Notes: generated by a model from the sequence alone, not told the origin. DNA of 64,000 nucleotides from Pasteurellaceae bacterium LFhippo2 (GCA_029852775.1 LEKJ01000091.1:27071-91070); one strand, 5' to 3'; positions 49,944 through 61,611 are shown, numbered from the stretch's first letter. Numbers and translations are program-made.

Positions 49944-50032
49944 TTGATATCCTCTTAAAAATAGTGAAAGAAAAACCGTGCTATTCTACTTTAAGCCTTG
50001 CTTTCTAGCAAATTTCATCGCTAAATAAGTGA

Positions 50033-50275
50033 TTATTCAACGCCTTTTTTAACCCAATATTGATAAGGTGTGCTGTCTGTTTTGCTATCAAGTAGGGTGT
50101 GATCCATAAACTGACAAAAACTGGGAATATCGCGTGTTGTAGCAGGATCATCTGCTATAATCAGCAACACTTCGCCATCATTCATATTACGGATCGTTTT
50201 GCGTGTCAGCATTACAGGTTCTGGACAACGCAAGCCTAAAGTATCTAAAGTATGGTTGATTGTTATTGTATTCAT
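50033..50275 (-). CDS. tusA: Sulfurtransferase TusA
   Basis: Small sulfur carrier (80 aa) in the tRNA 2-thiouridine relay. Catalytic Cys in [17 protein letters not shown] near residue 17, and SFCQFMDH further on. Divergent from pepQ across about 41 bases. Confidence 0.93.
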   Translation of the reverse strand: MNTITINHTLDTLGLRCPEPVMLTRKTIRNMNDGEVLLIIADDPATTRDIPSFCQFMDHTLLDSKTDSTPYQYWVKKGVE

Positions 50276-50316
50276 ATTTTCCTAAAAATGATAAAGCGCA
50301 AAATTCGGGGAACGCT

Positions 50317-51633
50317 ATGAAAGAGTTATTTGCACAACATATTTCACGTATTCAACAAATTATTCAAGATTGCTTAGAAAGCGCACGTTTAGATGGTATC
50401 TGGATCTACGCAGGTGAGCCCAAATACCACTTTTTAGATGACCAAAGCGCGCCTTTTAAGATCAATCCGCATTTTAACTACATCTTTCCAGAACCAACAG
50501 CCGAGCAGAGTTGGCTATTCTTAGACGGTAAAAATAAACCGAAAATCTATTTCTATGCGCCGCAAGACTACTGGCACGTTATGCCAAATCCACCCGTTGA
50601 TTCATTCTTTGCTGAATTTTTTGAGTGGCAAATTTTAACAGATAGTCAGCAGATTAAACAGCATATTCAGAGCCCACAATATTGTGCTTTTATTGGCGAA
50701 CAAACCGAATTAGCACAATCACTAGGTTTTAGTGAGATTAACCCGAAAAAAGTACTCAATATTCTGCATTATGAACGCTCAATTAAAAGTGAATTTGAAA
50801 TTGAATGTATCTATCAAGCGCAGTTTTCGGCATTGAAAGGGCATAAAGCTGCCAAAGAAGCGTTCTTTGCAGGCAAAAGTGAATTTGAAATTAATTTAGC
50901 TTATCTACAAGCAACGCAACAATCAGATAATAATGTCCCTTATGGTAACATTGTAGCGATTAATCAGAATAGTGCGGTTTTGCACTACACTAAGTTAGAT
51001 GTGAAGCCCCCAAAAGAGAGCAACAGTTTTCTACTAGACGCAGGTACAACCTACTTAGGTTATGCATCAGATTTAACCCGTAGCTATGCTTTTGATCCAC
51101 AATCTGAATTTGCACAGCTTGTGGCGAAATTAGATCAATTTAAGTTGGATATTATTGATAATCTGGAAATCGGTTTTAACTATTTAAGTTATCACACCCA
51201 AATGCATCAATGGATTTCGCAGATGTTAAATGAATTTGAGCTTGTGAAATTGCCGGCGGAGCAAATTTTTGAAGAAGGGATTAGTAGGGCCTTTTTCCCA
51301 CACGGTTTAGGCCATCAGTTAGGTTTGCAAGTTCACGATGTGGCAGGTTTCCAGCAAAACCGACGCGGTACTCACAAAGCCGCTCCAGACGTTTATCCAA
51401 GTTTACGCTGTACGAGAGATTTAGCCGAAGGAATGGTTTTAACCATTGAGCCAGGTTTTTACTTTATCGATCTTTTGCAAAAAAATTGGCGAAATGGACC
51501 GCTTGCAAGCCGTTTTAATTGGAAGAAGATTGATGAACTCAAACAATATGGCGGTATTCGTAGCGAAGATAATATTGTGATGCGAGCAAATGGCGCTGAG
51601 AATTTAACGGCTAAAGCGGAAAAACAGATGTAA
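50317..51633 (+). CDS. pepQ: Xaa-Pro dipeptidase (prolidase) PepQ
   Basis: M24-family metallopeptidase (438 aa; E. coli PepQ 443) cutting Xaa-Pro dipeptides. Metal ligands: two Asp in [19 protein letters not shown], His in [16 protein letters not shown], Glu in [10 protein letters not shown] and a final Glu in [13 protein letters not shown] 50317 with GGGG upstream; the frame is open 19 codons further. With Dpp, PepB and PepN it gives a full route for using imported dipeptides. Confidence 0.94.
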   Translation: MKELFAQHISRIQQIIQDCLESARLDGIWIYAGEPKYHFLDDQSAPFKINPHFNYIFPEPTAEQSWLFLDGKNKPKIYFYAPQDYWHVMPNPPVDSFFAEFFEWQILTDSQQIKQHIQSPQYCAFIGEQTELAQSLGFSEINPKKVLNILHYERSIKSEFEIECIYQAQFSALKGHKAAKEAFFAGKSEFEINLAYLQATQQSDNNVPYGNIVAINQNSAVLHYTKLDVKPPKESNSFLLDAGTTYLGYASDLTRSYAFDPQSEFAQLVAKLDQFKLDIIDNLEIGFNYLSYHTQMHQWISQMLNEFELVKLPAEQIFEEGISRAFFPHGLGHQLGLQVHDVAGFQQNRRGTHKAAPDVYPSLRCTRDLAEGMVLTIEPGFYFIDLLQKNWRNGPLASRFNWKKIDELKQYGGIRSEDNIVMRANGAENLTAKAEKQM

Positions 51634-51704
51634 TTTATAAGCGTAGAGTTTTGCCCCCATCGTTTGCTGAGCTTGTCGAAGCACGAAGGGGCAAATATTA
51701 TTGT

Positions 51705-52373
51705 CTATACACTCAAAGGCAACTGCCAATTAATTTCCGCAATACCTTTACTTCTTAAGTAATCATTCGCTTTGGAAAAATGGCCACAGCCTAAAAAGCC
51801 ACGATGTGCTGAAAGGGGAGATGGGTGTGGCGCACAAAGTACACAATGACGGTTACGATCAATAAACTGCCCTTTTTTCTGCGCGTGGCTTCCCCAGAGT
51901 AGAAAGACTATATTCTCTCTATGCTGATTTAATTGCGAAATAACTTTATCAGTAAAATCTTCCCAGCCAATTTTGGCGTGAGAATGAGCCATTCCTTGTT
52001 GAACAGTTAGTACCGTGTTGAGCAGTAACACCCCTTGTTTAGCCCAATCAACTAAATAACCGTGCTGTGGGATTTGGAAACCAATATCCTGTTCCAGCTC
52101 TTTATACATATTAACCAGCGATGGCGGTGTTTTGATTCCGGGTTTTACAGAAAAAGAGAGTCCGTGAGCTTGATTCGGGCCGTGATAGGGATCTTGGCCT
52201 AAAATCACCACTTTCACATCCTCAAATTCAGTTAATGCAAAAGCACTAAAGACTTCGTTTTGTGGCGGATAAATTGTTCTTCCAGCTTGGCGCTCATTTT
52301 GAACATATTGCAAAATTTGTTGAAAATAAGGCTTTTGCTTTTCTTCGCCTATTGCTTCTTTCCAAGTTTTCAT
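51705..52373 (-). CDS. ung: Uracil-DNA glycosylase
   Basis: Family 1 UDG (222 aa) removing uracil from DNA. Water-activating loop [18 protein letters not shown] near 61 and leucine loop [17 protein letters not shown] near 187. Divergent from grcA, as in E. coli (ung/yfiD). Confidence 0.97.
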   Translation of the reverse strand: MKTWKEAIGEEKQKPYFQQILQYVQNERQAGRTIYPPQNEVFSAFALTEFEDVKVVILGQDPYHGPNQAHGLSFSVKPGIKTPPSLVNMYKELEQDIGFQIPQHGYLVDWAKQGVLLLNTVLTVQQGMAHSHAKIGWEDFTDKVISQLNQHRENIVFLLWGSHAQKKGQFIDRNRHCVLCAPHPSPLSAHRGFLGCGHFSKANDYLRSKGIAEINWQLPLSV

Positions 52374-52591
52374 TATTTTCTCGCTTATTTTGGTTAATTT
52401 ATTGTTAATTATGTTTTTTAAATATTAATAATAGTATGTTTTTTGTTCCTTTATCAAATTTTTTGATAAAAATGCTAATTTTTTGTAGATTTTTTGCTGA
52501 ATAGGACTACAATGCACTCAAATTTTTTTGAAGAATTAAAATTTTTTCATATTTAATCCCAACATTAAAACTTTTTTAGGAGTTATCCAAA

Positions 52592-52975
52592 ATGATCAAA
52601 GGTGTACAAATCACAAATTCAGCAAACGCTAACTTATTAAACTCTTTCTGGTTATTAGACGAAGAGAAAAACGAAGCTCGTTGTTTAGCAGCTAAAGCTG
52701 GCTTTGCAGAAGATCAAGTTGTTGCAATCAGCGAATTAGGCGACATTGCATACCGTGAAGTACCAGTAAATGTTGCGCCAACAATCAAAGTTGAAGGTGG
52801 CCAACACTTAAACGTTAACGTATTACGTCGTGAAACTTTAGAAGACGCAGTTAAAAACCCAGAAAAATACCCACAATTAACAATTCGTGTGTCTGGTTAT
52901 GCGGTACGTTTCAACTCATTAACACCAGAGCAACAACGTGATGTTATTACTCGTACTTTCACAGAAAGCTTATAA
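52592..52975 (+). CDS. grcA: Autonomous glycyl radical cofactor GrcA (YfiD)
   Basis: Spare glycyl-radical domain (127 aa) that restores oxygen-damaged pyruvate formate-lyase. Radical Gly in [12 protein letters not shown] near residue 102. Strong AGGAG six bases upstream of the ATG. The 218-base upstream region is very AT-rich (TTTTTTGATAAAA); I could not find an exact FNR site there, though anaerobic control is usual. Terminator at 53011-53037. Confidence 0.95.
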   Translation: MIKGVQITNSANANLLNSFWLLDEEKNEARCLAAKAGFAEDQVVAISELGDIAYREVPVNVAPTIKVEGGQHLNVNVLRRETLEDAVKNPEKYPQLTIRVSGYAVRFNSLTPEQQRDVITRTFTESL

Positions 52976-53010
52976 TTAATTATTTTCTAGTTATACGACT
53001 TATGATAAAG

Positions 53011-53037
53011 GCCCTTGATTAAATCGAGGGCTTTTTT
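53011..53037 (+). terminator. grcA terminator
   Basis: GCCCTTGAT-taa-ATCGAGGGC (one G-U pair), then six T residues. Confidence 0.88.
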
Positions 53038-53060
53038 GTTTTTATATGTCATTGAATATA

Positions 53061-53087
53061 CAAAAAGACCGCCTTTGCAAGCGGTCT
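53061..53087 (-). terminator. fbaA terminator built from two uptake-sequence cores
   Basis: Minus strand AGACCGC-ttgcaaag-GCGGTCTTTTTG: the right arm carries the GCAAGCGGTCT uptake core. Follows the fbaA stop. Confidence 0.75.
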
Positions 53088-53109
53088 GTTTTTGCGAAAA
53101 TATGACAAA

Positions 53110-54189
53110 TTATAATACGTCTACGCAGTTTAAGTCTTCGAAAGATTGCTCTAAGCGTTTAGACATAGATTCTTCCATTTTACGTAACCATACACGTGGA
53201 TCGTAGTATTTTTTGTTTGGTGCATCTTCACCCGTTGGGTTACCTAATTGGCCTTGTAAGTATGCTTCGTTCGCTTTGTAGAACTGTAATATACCGTCCC
53301 AAGATGCCCATTGTGTATCTGTATCGATGTTCATTTTGATTGCACCGTAGCTGATCGCTTCACGGATCTCTTCACGGCTTGAACCTGAACCACCGTGGAA
53401 TACGAAATCTAATGCATTGTGCGGAAGATTACGTTCAGCAGATACGAATTTTTGTGAATCACCTAAGATAGATGGTTTTAATTTCACGTTACCTGGTTTG
53501 TAAACACCGTGTACGTTACCAAACGCAGCTGCGATTGTGAAACGTGGGCTTACTGGGTTTAATGAATCGTAAACGAATAATACTTCAGATGGTTGAGTAT
53601 ATAAGCGAGATTCATCTACATCTGAGTTATCTACGCCATCTTCTTCACCACCAGTGATACCGATTTCGATCTCTAAAGTCATACCTAATTTGCTCATACG
53701 CTCTAGGTATTTTTTACAGATTTCCATATTTTCTGCGATTGGCTCTTCAGATAAGTCGATCATATGTGAAGAGAATAGTGGTTTACCTGTTTCAGCGAAG
53801 AATTTTTCGCCTGCATCTAACATACCATCGATCCAAGGAAGTAAGTTTTTCGCAGCGTGGTCAGTGTGAAGAATTACTGGAACACCGTACTCTTTCGCTA
53901 ATTCGTGAACGTGTTTAGCACCTGCTACCGCACCTAAAACATCAGCACGTGCACCGCTTGCTGGTTTGATACCTTTACCTGCGTAGAATTGTGCACCACC
54001 GTTAGAGAATTGAACGATTACTGGCGCTTTAACGCGTGCCGCAGTTTCTAATACTGCGTTTACAGAGTCTGTACCTACACAGTTTACTGCTGGGATAGCG
54101 AAGTTATTTGCTTTTGCATATGCAAATACTTTTTGAACGTCATCACCTGTTACAACACCTGGTTTTACGATGTCTAATAATTTTGCCAT
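53110..54189 (-). CDS. fbaA: Fructose-bisphosphate aldolase, class II
   Basis: Zinc-dependent aldolase (359 aa, same as E. coli) of glycolysis and gluconeogenesis. Zn His in ILHTDHAAKNLLPW near 110, EIEIGITGGEEDGVDN near 180 and VFHGGSGS near 265. Downstream of pgk on the same strand; a repeat doublet (54224-54292) fills the gap. Confidence 0.98.
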   Translation of the reverse strand: MAKLLDIVKPGVVTGDDVQKVFAYAKANNFAIPAVNCVGTDSVNAVLETAARVKAPVIVQFSNGGAQFYAGKGIKPASGARADVLGAVAGAKHVHELAKEYGVPVILHTDHAAKNLLPWIDGMLDAGEKFFAETGKPLFSSHMIDLSEEPIAENMEICKKYLERMSKLGMTLEIEIGITGGEEDGVDNSDVDESRLYTQPSEVLFVYDSLNPVSPRFTIAAAFGNVHGVYKPGNVKLKPSILGDSQKFVSAERNLPHNALDFVFHGGSGSSREEIREAISYGAIKMNIDTDTQWASWDGILQFYKANEAYLQGQLGNPTGEDAPNKKYYDPRVWLRKMEESMSKRLEQSFEDLNCVDVL

Positions 54190-54223
54190 TTTGTGGTTCC
54201 TTACTTGTTTAAGAATTTTTTAG

Positions 54224-54292
54224 CGGGCGTACGCAGTACGCCCCTACAATATATTCAAACGCTAAAACGTAGGGGCGTACTGCGTACGCCCG
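54224..54292. repeat. Inverted repeat doublet between pgk and fbaA
   Basis: CGGGCGTACGCAGTACGCCCCTACA (54224-54248) and GTAGGGGCGTACTGCGTACGCCCG (54269-54292) with a 20-base spacer; same family as 39683-39756 and the copA insert. Confidence 0.85.
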
Positions 54293-54298
54293 CACAAA

Positions 54299-55468
54299 TT
54301 ATGCACGTTTCTCTAAAATTTCAACCGCTGGTAATACTTTACCTTCAACGAATTCTAAGAATGCACCACCACCTGTTGAGATGTAAGATACTTTATCTGC
54401 GATACCGAACATATCGATAGCGGCTAATGTATCACCACCACCCGCGATAGAGAATGCACCGTTTGCTGTTGCATCAACGATTGCTTGCGCAACAACTTCT
54501 GTACCTTTACGGAAGTTAGGGAATTCGAATACGCCTACTGGACCATTCCAAAGAATTGTTTTTGCGTTACGAATGATTTCCGCTAACTCCTCTGCTGATT
54601 TGTCACCAATATCGAAAATTGATTCATCTGCAGTGACTTCTTTAACATCTTTTAATGTTGCTGGCGCTGCTTCAGAGAACTCTGTACCTACGCGTACATC
54701 AACGGGTACTGGGATATTAGTTACTTGAGATAAGCGTTGTGCTTCAGGGATTAAATCCACTTCACATAATGATTTACCCACATCGTTGCCTTGTGCTGCG
54801 ATGAAAGTATTTGCGATACCACCACCAACGATTAATTGGTCAGCGATTTTTGAAAGGCTGTCTAAAACAGTTAATTTTGTTGAAACTTTTGAACCACCCA
54901 CAATCGCTAACATTGGACGTTGTGGCTCTTTTAATGCTTTACCTAATGCATCTAATTCAGCCGCTAATAATGGGCCTGCACAAGCAACTGGCGCATATTC
55001 TGCAACGCCGTAAGTTGAACCTTCTGCACGGTGAGCTGTACCGAATGCATCCATAACAAATACATCACATAACGCAGCGTATTTTTTCGCAAGTTCTGCG
55101 TCGTTTTTCTTCTCACCTTTGTTGATACGAACGTTTTCTAATACAACGATTTCGTTTTCGTTTACTTCAACACCATCTAAGTAGTCACGCACTAAACGCA
55201 CTGGCACACCTAAATCAGAGTTATTTAAGTAATCAACTACTGGTTGTAATGAGTTTGCTTCCTCAAATACGCCTTCAGTTGGTCGGCCTAAGTGTGAAGT
55301 AACCATTACTTTAGCACCTTTTTGTAATGCTAATTTTAATGTAGGGATAGTTGCACGGATACGCGCATCTGAAGTTACTTTGCCATCTTTTACTGGCACG
55401 TTAAGGTCTGCACGAATGAAAAGACGTTTGCCTGCTAGATCAAGGTCAGCCATTTTTTTTACGGACAT
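54299..55468 (-). CDS. pgk: Phosphoglycerate kinase
   Basis: Glycolytic kinase (389 aa) converting 1,3-bisphosphoglycerate and ADP to 3-phosphoglycerate and [15 protein letters not shown] near 15, TSHLGRP near 57, GGSKVSTKL near 195, WNGPVGVFE near 315 and [12 protein letters not shown] near 345. Upstream of fbaA in the common pgk-fbaA order. Confidence 0.98.
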   Translation of the reverse strand: MSVKKMADLDLAGKRLFIRADLNVPVKDGKVTSDARIRATIPTLKLALQKGAKVMVTSHLGRPTEGVFEEANSLQPVVDYLNNSDLGVPVRLVRDYLDGVEVNENEIVVLENVRINKGEKKNDAELAKKYAALCDVFVMDAFGTAHRAEGSTYGVAEYAPVACAGPLLAAELDALGKALKEPQRPMLAIVGGSKVSTKLTVLDSLSKIADQLIVGGGIANTFIAAQGNDVGKSLCEVDLIPEAQRLSQVTNIPVPVDVRVGTEFSEAAPATLKDVKEVTADESIFDIGDKSAEELAEIIRNAKTILWNGPVGVFEFPNFRKGTEVVAQAIVDATANGAFSIAGGGDTLAAIDMFGIADKVSYISTGGGAFLEFVEGKVLPAVEILEKRA

Positions 55469-55613
55469 AGTGAGTTCCTCTTAATGATTTTAAAAAATAA
55501 AAACGCACGGATTATAACAGCTTCTTGCATAATTTTATCAATGTAGATCAAATTATTGTTTAGTTTTGATTAATTTCTTCTCAATAAAAAATAATTCAGA
55601 TTAAATAAAAACG

Positions 55614-55640
55614 AAAGCGGTCGATTTATTCGACCGCTTT
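55614..55640 (-). terminator. Terminator of the SLC13 transporter gene, made of paired uptake sequences
   Basis: AAAGCGGTCGA-ataaa-TCGACCGCTTT followed on the minus strand by CGTTTTTATTT. Both arms contain the AGCGGTC uptake core. Confidence 0.8.
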
Positions 55641-55651
55641 GCAAATTTATA

Positions 55652-57046
55652 TTATAGCCAGAATAGGTAACCTACTGTTGCAATTACGAAAATACAAACT
55701 AAGTTTAACCAAAAACCGACTTTTACCATTTCACTCTGTTTTACTTCGCCAGTACCAAATACAATTGCATTCGGCGGTGTTGCAACTGGTAGCATAAATG
55801 CACAAGACGCACCTAAACCGATAATTAATGCAAGACCAACTGGTGGCATATTTAATGCTTGTGCAATTGAGATAAAGATTGGTACTAATAACGCAGCACT
55901 TGCTGTATTTGATGTAAATTCTGTTAAGAAGATAATAAAGGCCGCCACAATTAAACCAATAATATAGAAATGGCCACCTTCAATCATAAATACAATGCCG
56001 TCAGCTAATACTTTACTTGCACCAGTTTGACCAAGAACTGCACTTAAAGTTAAACCACCACCAAATAGCATTAATACGCCCCATTCCGTATTTTTTTGGA
56101 TCTGTTCCCAAGTTGCAACTCGCGTAATACAAATTAATACGGCTGCAAAAAGAGCCACAATACTATCAAAACTACCGATGTTTCCAGATAAGCCAAATAA
56201 TCCAGATAAAAATGGGTTTACATAGTCACTAAATACCCAACATCCAGCAACTACACCGAAAATCGTTAGAGTGATGATGCGTGGGCGATTCATAGGAACC
56301 TGTTCAAAATTTTGCTCAAAAGTAACATCAAATTTTGGTTTAAACACCACATAAAGCGTTGCGATCATCAGTGGCATTAGAATAAACATAATAGGTAGAC
56401 CGTATTTCAACCAGCCTGAAAAAGTTAAATTTAAGTTTGAAGCTACAATTGCATTCGGTGGACTACCAACTAAAGTTCCCATACCACCAATACTTGCACT
56501 ATAAGCGATACCTAATAGAACAAATACATAGGTATTATGATGTGCCGTTTTATCCAGTTTACTTAGAATTCCCATTGCAAGCGGTAACATCATAGCTGCT
56601 GTTGCCGTATTGCTCATCCACATTGAAAGAAATGCGGTTACGGAGAATAAATAAATTACAGCGACTGAAAGTTTACCTTTTGCCATTGCCATAATTTTAT
56701 TAGCAATTAAGCGATCTAGCTGTTGGATATGTAATGCTGTCGCTAATGCAAAGCCACCAAAGAATAAGAAAATGGTTGGATCTGCAAAAGAGCTAAGCGC
56801 TTCTTTTGATTTAACTAATCCTAGAGCAATAGCAAGTATTGGCACCAAAAGGGCTGTAATTGTTACATGTAACGCTTCGGTTAACCATAACACAGCAACA
56901 AATACTAATAAGGCTAAACCTTTAGTTGCATTTGGCTCAAATGGTAGTGTATTTAAAAGAACAAAGAAAAGGACGATATCTAGTAGTAAGATTACTCCAT
57001 TTCTTAATGTTTTACTGCTTTCTGCAGCTTGATGTTCTGTTGTCAT
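55652..57046 (-). CDS. SLC13/DASS-family sodium:dicarboxylate symporter
   Basis: Inner-membrane transporter (464 aa from ATG 57046, preceded by GGGG) of the divalent anion:sodium symporter family, VcINDY-like. The two inverted-repeat signatures are present: SMWMSNTATAAMM with GSPPNAIVAS, and TEFTSNTASAALL with ATPPNAIVFG (the SNT motifs bind Na+ and the carboxylate). Likely substrates are succinate, fumarate or malate. A GTG four codons earlier is possible. A CRP-type site at 57134-57149 suggests catabolite control. Confidence 0.92.
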   Translation of the reverse strand: MTTEHQAAESSKTLRNGVILLLDIVLFFVLLNTLPFEPNATKGLALLVFVAVLWLTEALHVTITALLVPILAIALGLVKSKEALSSFADPTIFLFFGGFALATALHIQQLDRLIANKIMAMAKGKLSVAVIYLFSVTAFLSMWMSNTATAAMMLPLAMGILSKLDKTAHHNTYVFVLLGIAYSASIGGMGTLVGSPPNAIVASNLNLTFSGWLKYGLPIMFILMPLMIATLYVVFKPKFDVTFEQNFEQVPMNRPRIITLTIFGVVAGCWVFSDYVNPFLSGLFGLSGNIGSFDSIVALFAAVLICITRVATWEQIQKNTEWGVLMLFGGGLTLSAVLGQTGASKVLADGIVFMIEGGHFYIIGLIVAAFIIFLTEFTSNTASAALLVPIFISIAQALNMPPVGLALIIGLGASCAFMLPVATPPNAIVFGTGEVKQSEMVKVGFWLNLVCIFVIATVGYLFWL

Positions 57047-57133
57047 AAATTGCCCCACAAAAAATAGACACTGAGTTCATATAGTTGAACTATATCAAAA
57101 TTTGTACATTAAAAAATAACCAAATTAGAAATT

Positions 57134-57149
57134 TGTGATACAAGTCACA
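57134..57149. promoter_or_regulatory. CRP site upstream of the dicarboxylate transporter
   Basis: TGTGATACAAGTCACA, exact TGTGA-N6-TCACA in AT-rich flanks, about 88-103 bases upstream of the transporter start. Confidence 0.7.
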
Positions 57150-57235
57150 AATTTTTAACATTATTTTAATAAGTAGCTAAATTTTACTGGTTTTTATACA
57201 TTGGTTGGGAATTAAATCATCAAAATTGTTAAATT

Positions 57236-58486
57236 TTAATGTCCGCTTAATACTTTTGCTGGTTCAAGCTTAGACGCTCTAATAGCAGGATATAAACTTG
57301 CCACTAAACTTAAAATAACCGTTGCAAGTAGCACCCAAACAATATCTAACCAATGAATCTCACTAGGTAAGAAGTCAATAAAATAGACGCCGTCAGATAA
57401 TAATTTTGCGCCGACTAAATTCTCAATTCCTTTAATAATGGATGTTAAATTGAGTGAAATTAGTCCCCCTAAAATCACACCAAATAGCGCCCCTTTCATA
57501 CCAGAAATTAACCCGTACCAAAGGAAAATTCGCTTAATAAAGCTATTATTTGCACCTAATGTACGCTGGATTGCAATGTCGCCTTGCTTATCTTTAACTG
57601 CCATTACGAGAGTTGAAATAATATTGAAACAAGCTACACCAATCACAAGCACCATTGCGATATACATAACTGTTCTAATTAATTGGATATCGTTATACAT
57701 ATAGCCAAATTTATCCACCCAAGTTTGTAAATAAAGCTGTTGTGGGTAATTGGTTAATTCTGGTAACTGAATTTGACGGACTTCAAAAGGCTTTTTGACC
57801 GCAAGTTCTAATCCTGAATATTGCTCTTTTTCTAACCCTAAAAGCTCTTGTGCTTTTTCTAGAGAAAGCAGAGCATAGCTATGATCTAATTGACCATCTA
57901 AACGCAAAATGCCTGTCACATCAATACCAAAACGCAGTGGTTGAGCCAGTTTACCGTCTTCTGTTGGTTGTGGAATAAGCAAGGTTACTTCATCGCCGAC
58001 TTCAATTTCTAAATCTCTCGCGATACCTGCACCAAGAATCAATCCGCCTTCTTGCTTAAAATTTTGCCACTGTTCACTCGGCACAAATTGATTTAACTTA
58101 CTGACTTTTTCTTGCTTATCCGCATCAATGCCACGCACTTGTGCAATTTTAAGTTGTGAGCCATTTTCGATTAAAGCGGTAAAGGTCACGAAAGGAGATA
58201 AAGCGGTCACATTTTCATTGTTTTTTACAATTTGTTCTAGCTTTTCGCCTTGCTGAATCACATTCTCTTCGCTATTTGCATAAGAACGTAATTCTGCGTG
58301 AGGCACAACAGAAAGTACTCGTTGATTTAATTCGCGTTCAAAGCCATTCATCGCACTTAAACCGATAATTAAAACTGCAACGCCAAGGGCAATTCCTATA
58401 CTCGAAAAGAGAGAAATTAATGAAACTAAGCGATTTTTTTGCTTACCACGTTGGTAACGCCAGCTAATAAAAAAAGGCGTACTCAT
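57236..58486 (-). CDS. lolE: Lipoprotein-releasing system permease LolE (LolC/E family)
   Basis: MacB/FtsX-type membrane subunit (416 aa) that extracts lipoproteins from the inner membrane for LolA. FISWRYQRGKQKNRLVSLISLFSSIGIALGVAVLI at the first helix, a large periplasmic domain (about 45-265) and three C-terminal helices. It starts directly after the lolD stop. No second LolC-type gene adjoins, so LolC versus LolE is judged by position only. Confidence 0.88.
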   Translation of the reverse strand: MSTPFFISWRYQRGKQKNRLVSLISLFSSIGIALGVAVLIIGLSAMNGFERELNQRVLSVVPHAELRSYANSEENVIQQGEKLEQIVKNNENVTALSPFVTFTALIENGSQLKIAQVRGIDADKQEKVSKLNQFVPSEQWQNFKQEGGLILGAGIARDLEIEVGDEVTLLIPQPTEDGKLAQPLRFGIDVTGILRLDGQLDHSYALLSLEKAQELLGLEKEQYSGLELAVKKPFEVRQIQLPELTNYPQQLYLQTWVDKFGYMYNDIQLIRTVMYIAMVLVIGVACFNIISTLVMAVKDKQGDIAIQRTLGANNSFIKRIFLWYGLISGMKGALFGVILGGLISLNLTSIIKGIENLVGAKLLSDGVYFIDFLPSEIHWLDIVWVLLATVILSLVASLYPAIRASKLEPAKVLSGH

Positions 58487-59167
58487 TTAAAATTCCTCGC
58501 TTAATACGCCGTCGCGCATTACAAAACGACGGTTAAGTTTTTGGGCTAAGCCTAAATCGTGAGTCACTAATAAGAAGGCAATATTTTGTTCTTTATTTAA
58601 TTGTTTAATTAACTCAAAAATGCTCTCTGTTGTTTTTTGGTCAAGGTTACCTGTTGGCTCATCGGCAAGTACCAAGGCTGGATTATTGACTAACGCGCGA
58701 GCTATTGCCACACGTTGACGTTCCCCACCAGACAGCGCTGATGGGCGATGTGTAATTCTGTGCGATAAACCGACCGCTTGTAACATTTTCTCAGCACGAT
58801 CTTTGGCTTCTGACTTATTTTGATTACCAATTAACATTGGCATCATCACATTTTCAAGAGCAGTAAAATCAGCCATCAAATGGTGGAATTGATAAACGAA
58901 GCCTAAATTTTGGTTACGTAATTTCGCCAATGCATTATTGCTTAATTTTTGTAGCGATTGCTCTTTTATGAACACTTCTCCGCTACTAGGTTGATCTAAA
59001 CCGCCTAACGTATGCAATAAGGTACTTTTGCCTGAGCCAGAGCTCCCCACAATAGCAACAAGTTCGCCTGCATTCATTGAAAAAGAGACGTCTTTCAAAA
59101 CTTGTGTTTTTTGATCGCCTTCTTGGAAAAATTTATTGATGTTTTCACAACGTAATAGTGTGGTCAT
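58487..59167 (-). CDS. lolD: Lipoprotein-releasing system ATPase LolD
   Basis: ABC ATPase (226 aa): Walker [13 protein letters not shown] near 43, signature [15 protein letters not shown] near 145, Walker [13 protein letters not shown]. Works with LolE. I choose ATG 59167 ([12 protein letters not shown]); 15 upstream in-frame codons run into a palindromic repeat. Confidence 0.94.
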   Translation of the reverse strand: MTTLLRCENINKFFQEGDQKTQVLKDVSFSMNAGELVAIVGSSGSGKSTLLHTLGGLDQPSSGEVFIKEQSLQKLSNNALAKLRNQNLGFVYQFHHLMADFTALENVMMPMLIGNQNKSEAKDRAEKMLQAVGLSHRITHRPSALSGGERQRVAIARALVNNPALVLADEPTGNLDQKTTESIFELIKQLNKEQNIAFLLVTHDLGLAQKLNRRFVMRDGVLSEEF

Positions 59168-59197
59168 TGTATTTTCTCTATATTTTGAATCACTGAT

Positions 59198-59221
59198 GGC
59201 GCAAACGTCCACGTTTGTGCC
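59198..59221. repeat. Palindromic repeat GGCGCAAACGT-cc-ACGTTTGTGCC
   Basis: 11-bp arms, one mismatch, between lolD and eno. Similar in style to the other intergenic palindromes. Confidence 0.6.
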
Positions 59222-59284
59222 AATATTTTTCTAGCCACTATTTTGCCTAAAAAAGCCCTACTAGATCAAATTCCTTTTACATTT

Positions 59285-59300
59285 TGTGAACTATATCACT
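59285..59300. promoter_or_regulatory. CRP-like site upstream of eno
   Basis: TGTGAACTATATCACT, one mismatch from TGTGA-N6-TCACA, about 87-102 bases before the eno start. Confidence 0.5.
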
Positions 59301-59374
59301 TTTTTACAAGACAAAATCGTAAAATAACTTTAAACTACGCAAGTTTTTTCAACATTAACTATTAACTCTCATAG

Positions 59375-60697
<1,323 letters not shown>

Positions 60698-60717
60698 TAG
60701 TTTGATTAACTGATTAG

Positions 60718-60749
60718 AGCCACTAGGAGCGATCTTAGTGGCTTTTTTT
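60718..60749 (+). terminator. eno terminator
   Basis: AGCCACTA-ggagcgatct-TAGTGGCT followed by TTTTTT. Confidence 0.88.
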
Positions 60750-60796
60750 AATCTCTCTCTTGTCAAATAGAGAGAATTATTTAGAGAGACTGATTT

Positions 60797-61213
60797 ATGT
60801 TATATTCCGTTTTAGCCGACCAACTTTTAATCGGTCAACCCTACCGCACAGGTGCACATTCTACAGAACACGAACATTTAGTCGTGATGTTTGAAGATGA
60901 TGGTGAGACAGGTTATTTCTATGCGATGGATTTACACCAAGAAGTTCAACCTGTTGTCGATAGCCTATTTGTTTATCGCGTTGCTGATGTTAAACAAGAT
61001 AGTTTAAAAGAACCCCGTCAATTACAAATCTGCTGGTCAGAAGATGGTTATAAAGCATTTTTACTGCTTAATGGTTACCCGCACGCTGTATTCGATTTTA
61101 AAGCTTTTGTGGGCTATAACCGCACAAAATTACCTGAAGTTGAACTAGGGAGTATGTGGCACCACAAAGAAACAACTCCTGAATTAGTTGATCAGTGGCT
61201 TGTTGTAGGCTGA
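60797..61213 (+). CDS. DUF2251-like hypothetical protein
   Basis: Cytoplasmic protein of 138 aa with no signal peptide or membrane segment. It looks like the DUF2251 family from memory of proteins next to eno in Pasteurellaceae (GAHSTEHEHLVVMFEDDGETGYFYAMDL near residue 20; ICWSEDGYKAFLLLNGYPHAVFDF near 80). Function unknown. RBS GAGAGA is weak. Ends 657 bases before the adhesin gene. Confidence 0.72.
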   Translation: MLYSVLADQLLIGQPYRTGAHSTEHEHLVVMFEDDGETGYFYAMDLHQEVQPVVDSLFVYRVADVKQDSLKEPRQLQICWSEDGYKAFLLLNGYPHAVFDFKAFVGYNRTKLPEVELGSMWHHKETTPELVDQWLVVG

Positions 61214-61553
61214 TAATACTACCATTTCTAGTCATTTATTACTGCTCATAATGCGTTTGTTTTATGAGTAGTAATCACATCTTATATATTTTATTAAAAA
61301 AATAAATAATCATTTCATTCTAATAATTTCAATTTTTATTTGTAAAAAATTACCCAAAATAGACCGCTTGAGTGATGAAAAATCATAAATAATCATATTT
61401 GTGATTAAAGTGTGACTTAACTAATCAAAATAATCATTTTATTTACATTTAATTACAAATTTTGGAGCGGGAAAATATCCCAGCGTATACTCTACTTTAC
61501 ATTTTTTCAAAAATCCCACTACACATATCGAGATAATTTATTAAAGATATCTA

Positions 61554-61611
61554 AAGGCAAGGCAAGGCAAGGCAAGGCAAGGCAAGGCAAGGCAAGGCAA
61601 GGCAAGGCAAG
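61554..61611. repeat. Pentanucleotide tract (AAGGC)11 plus AAG
   Basis: Eleven perfect AAGGC units and a partial twelfth. It lies in the 657-base gap (61214-61870), about 118 bases upstream of the predicted -35 of the adhesin promoter and 260 bases before its ATG. Simple repeats of this length slip readily during replication. The rest of this gap is AT-rich with no gene I can support. Confidence 0.95.

Noticed and set aside
52440-52560. FNR site upstream of grcA
   Set aside because: ATCAA and TTGAT half-sites occur but in the wrong order or spacing for TTGAT-N4-ATCAA, so I do not call a site.
61214-61553. A gene or tRNA in the gap after the DUF2251-like gene
   Set aside because: The stretch is very AT-rich with stops in all frames and no cloverleaf that I can draw.
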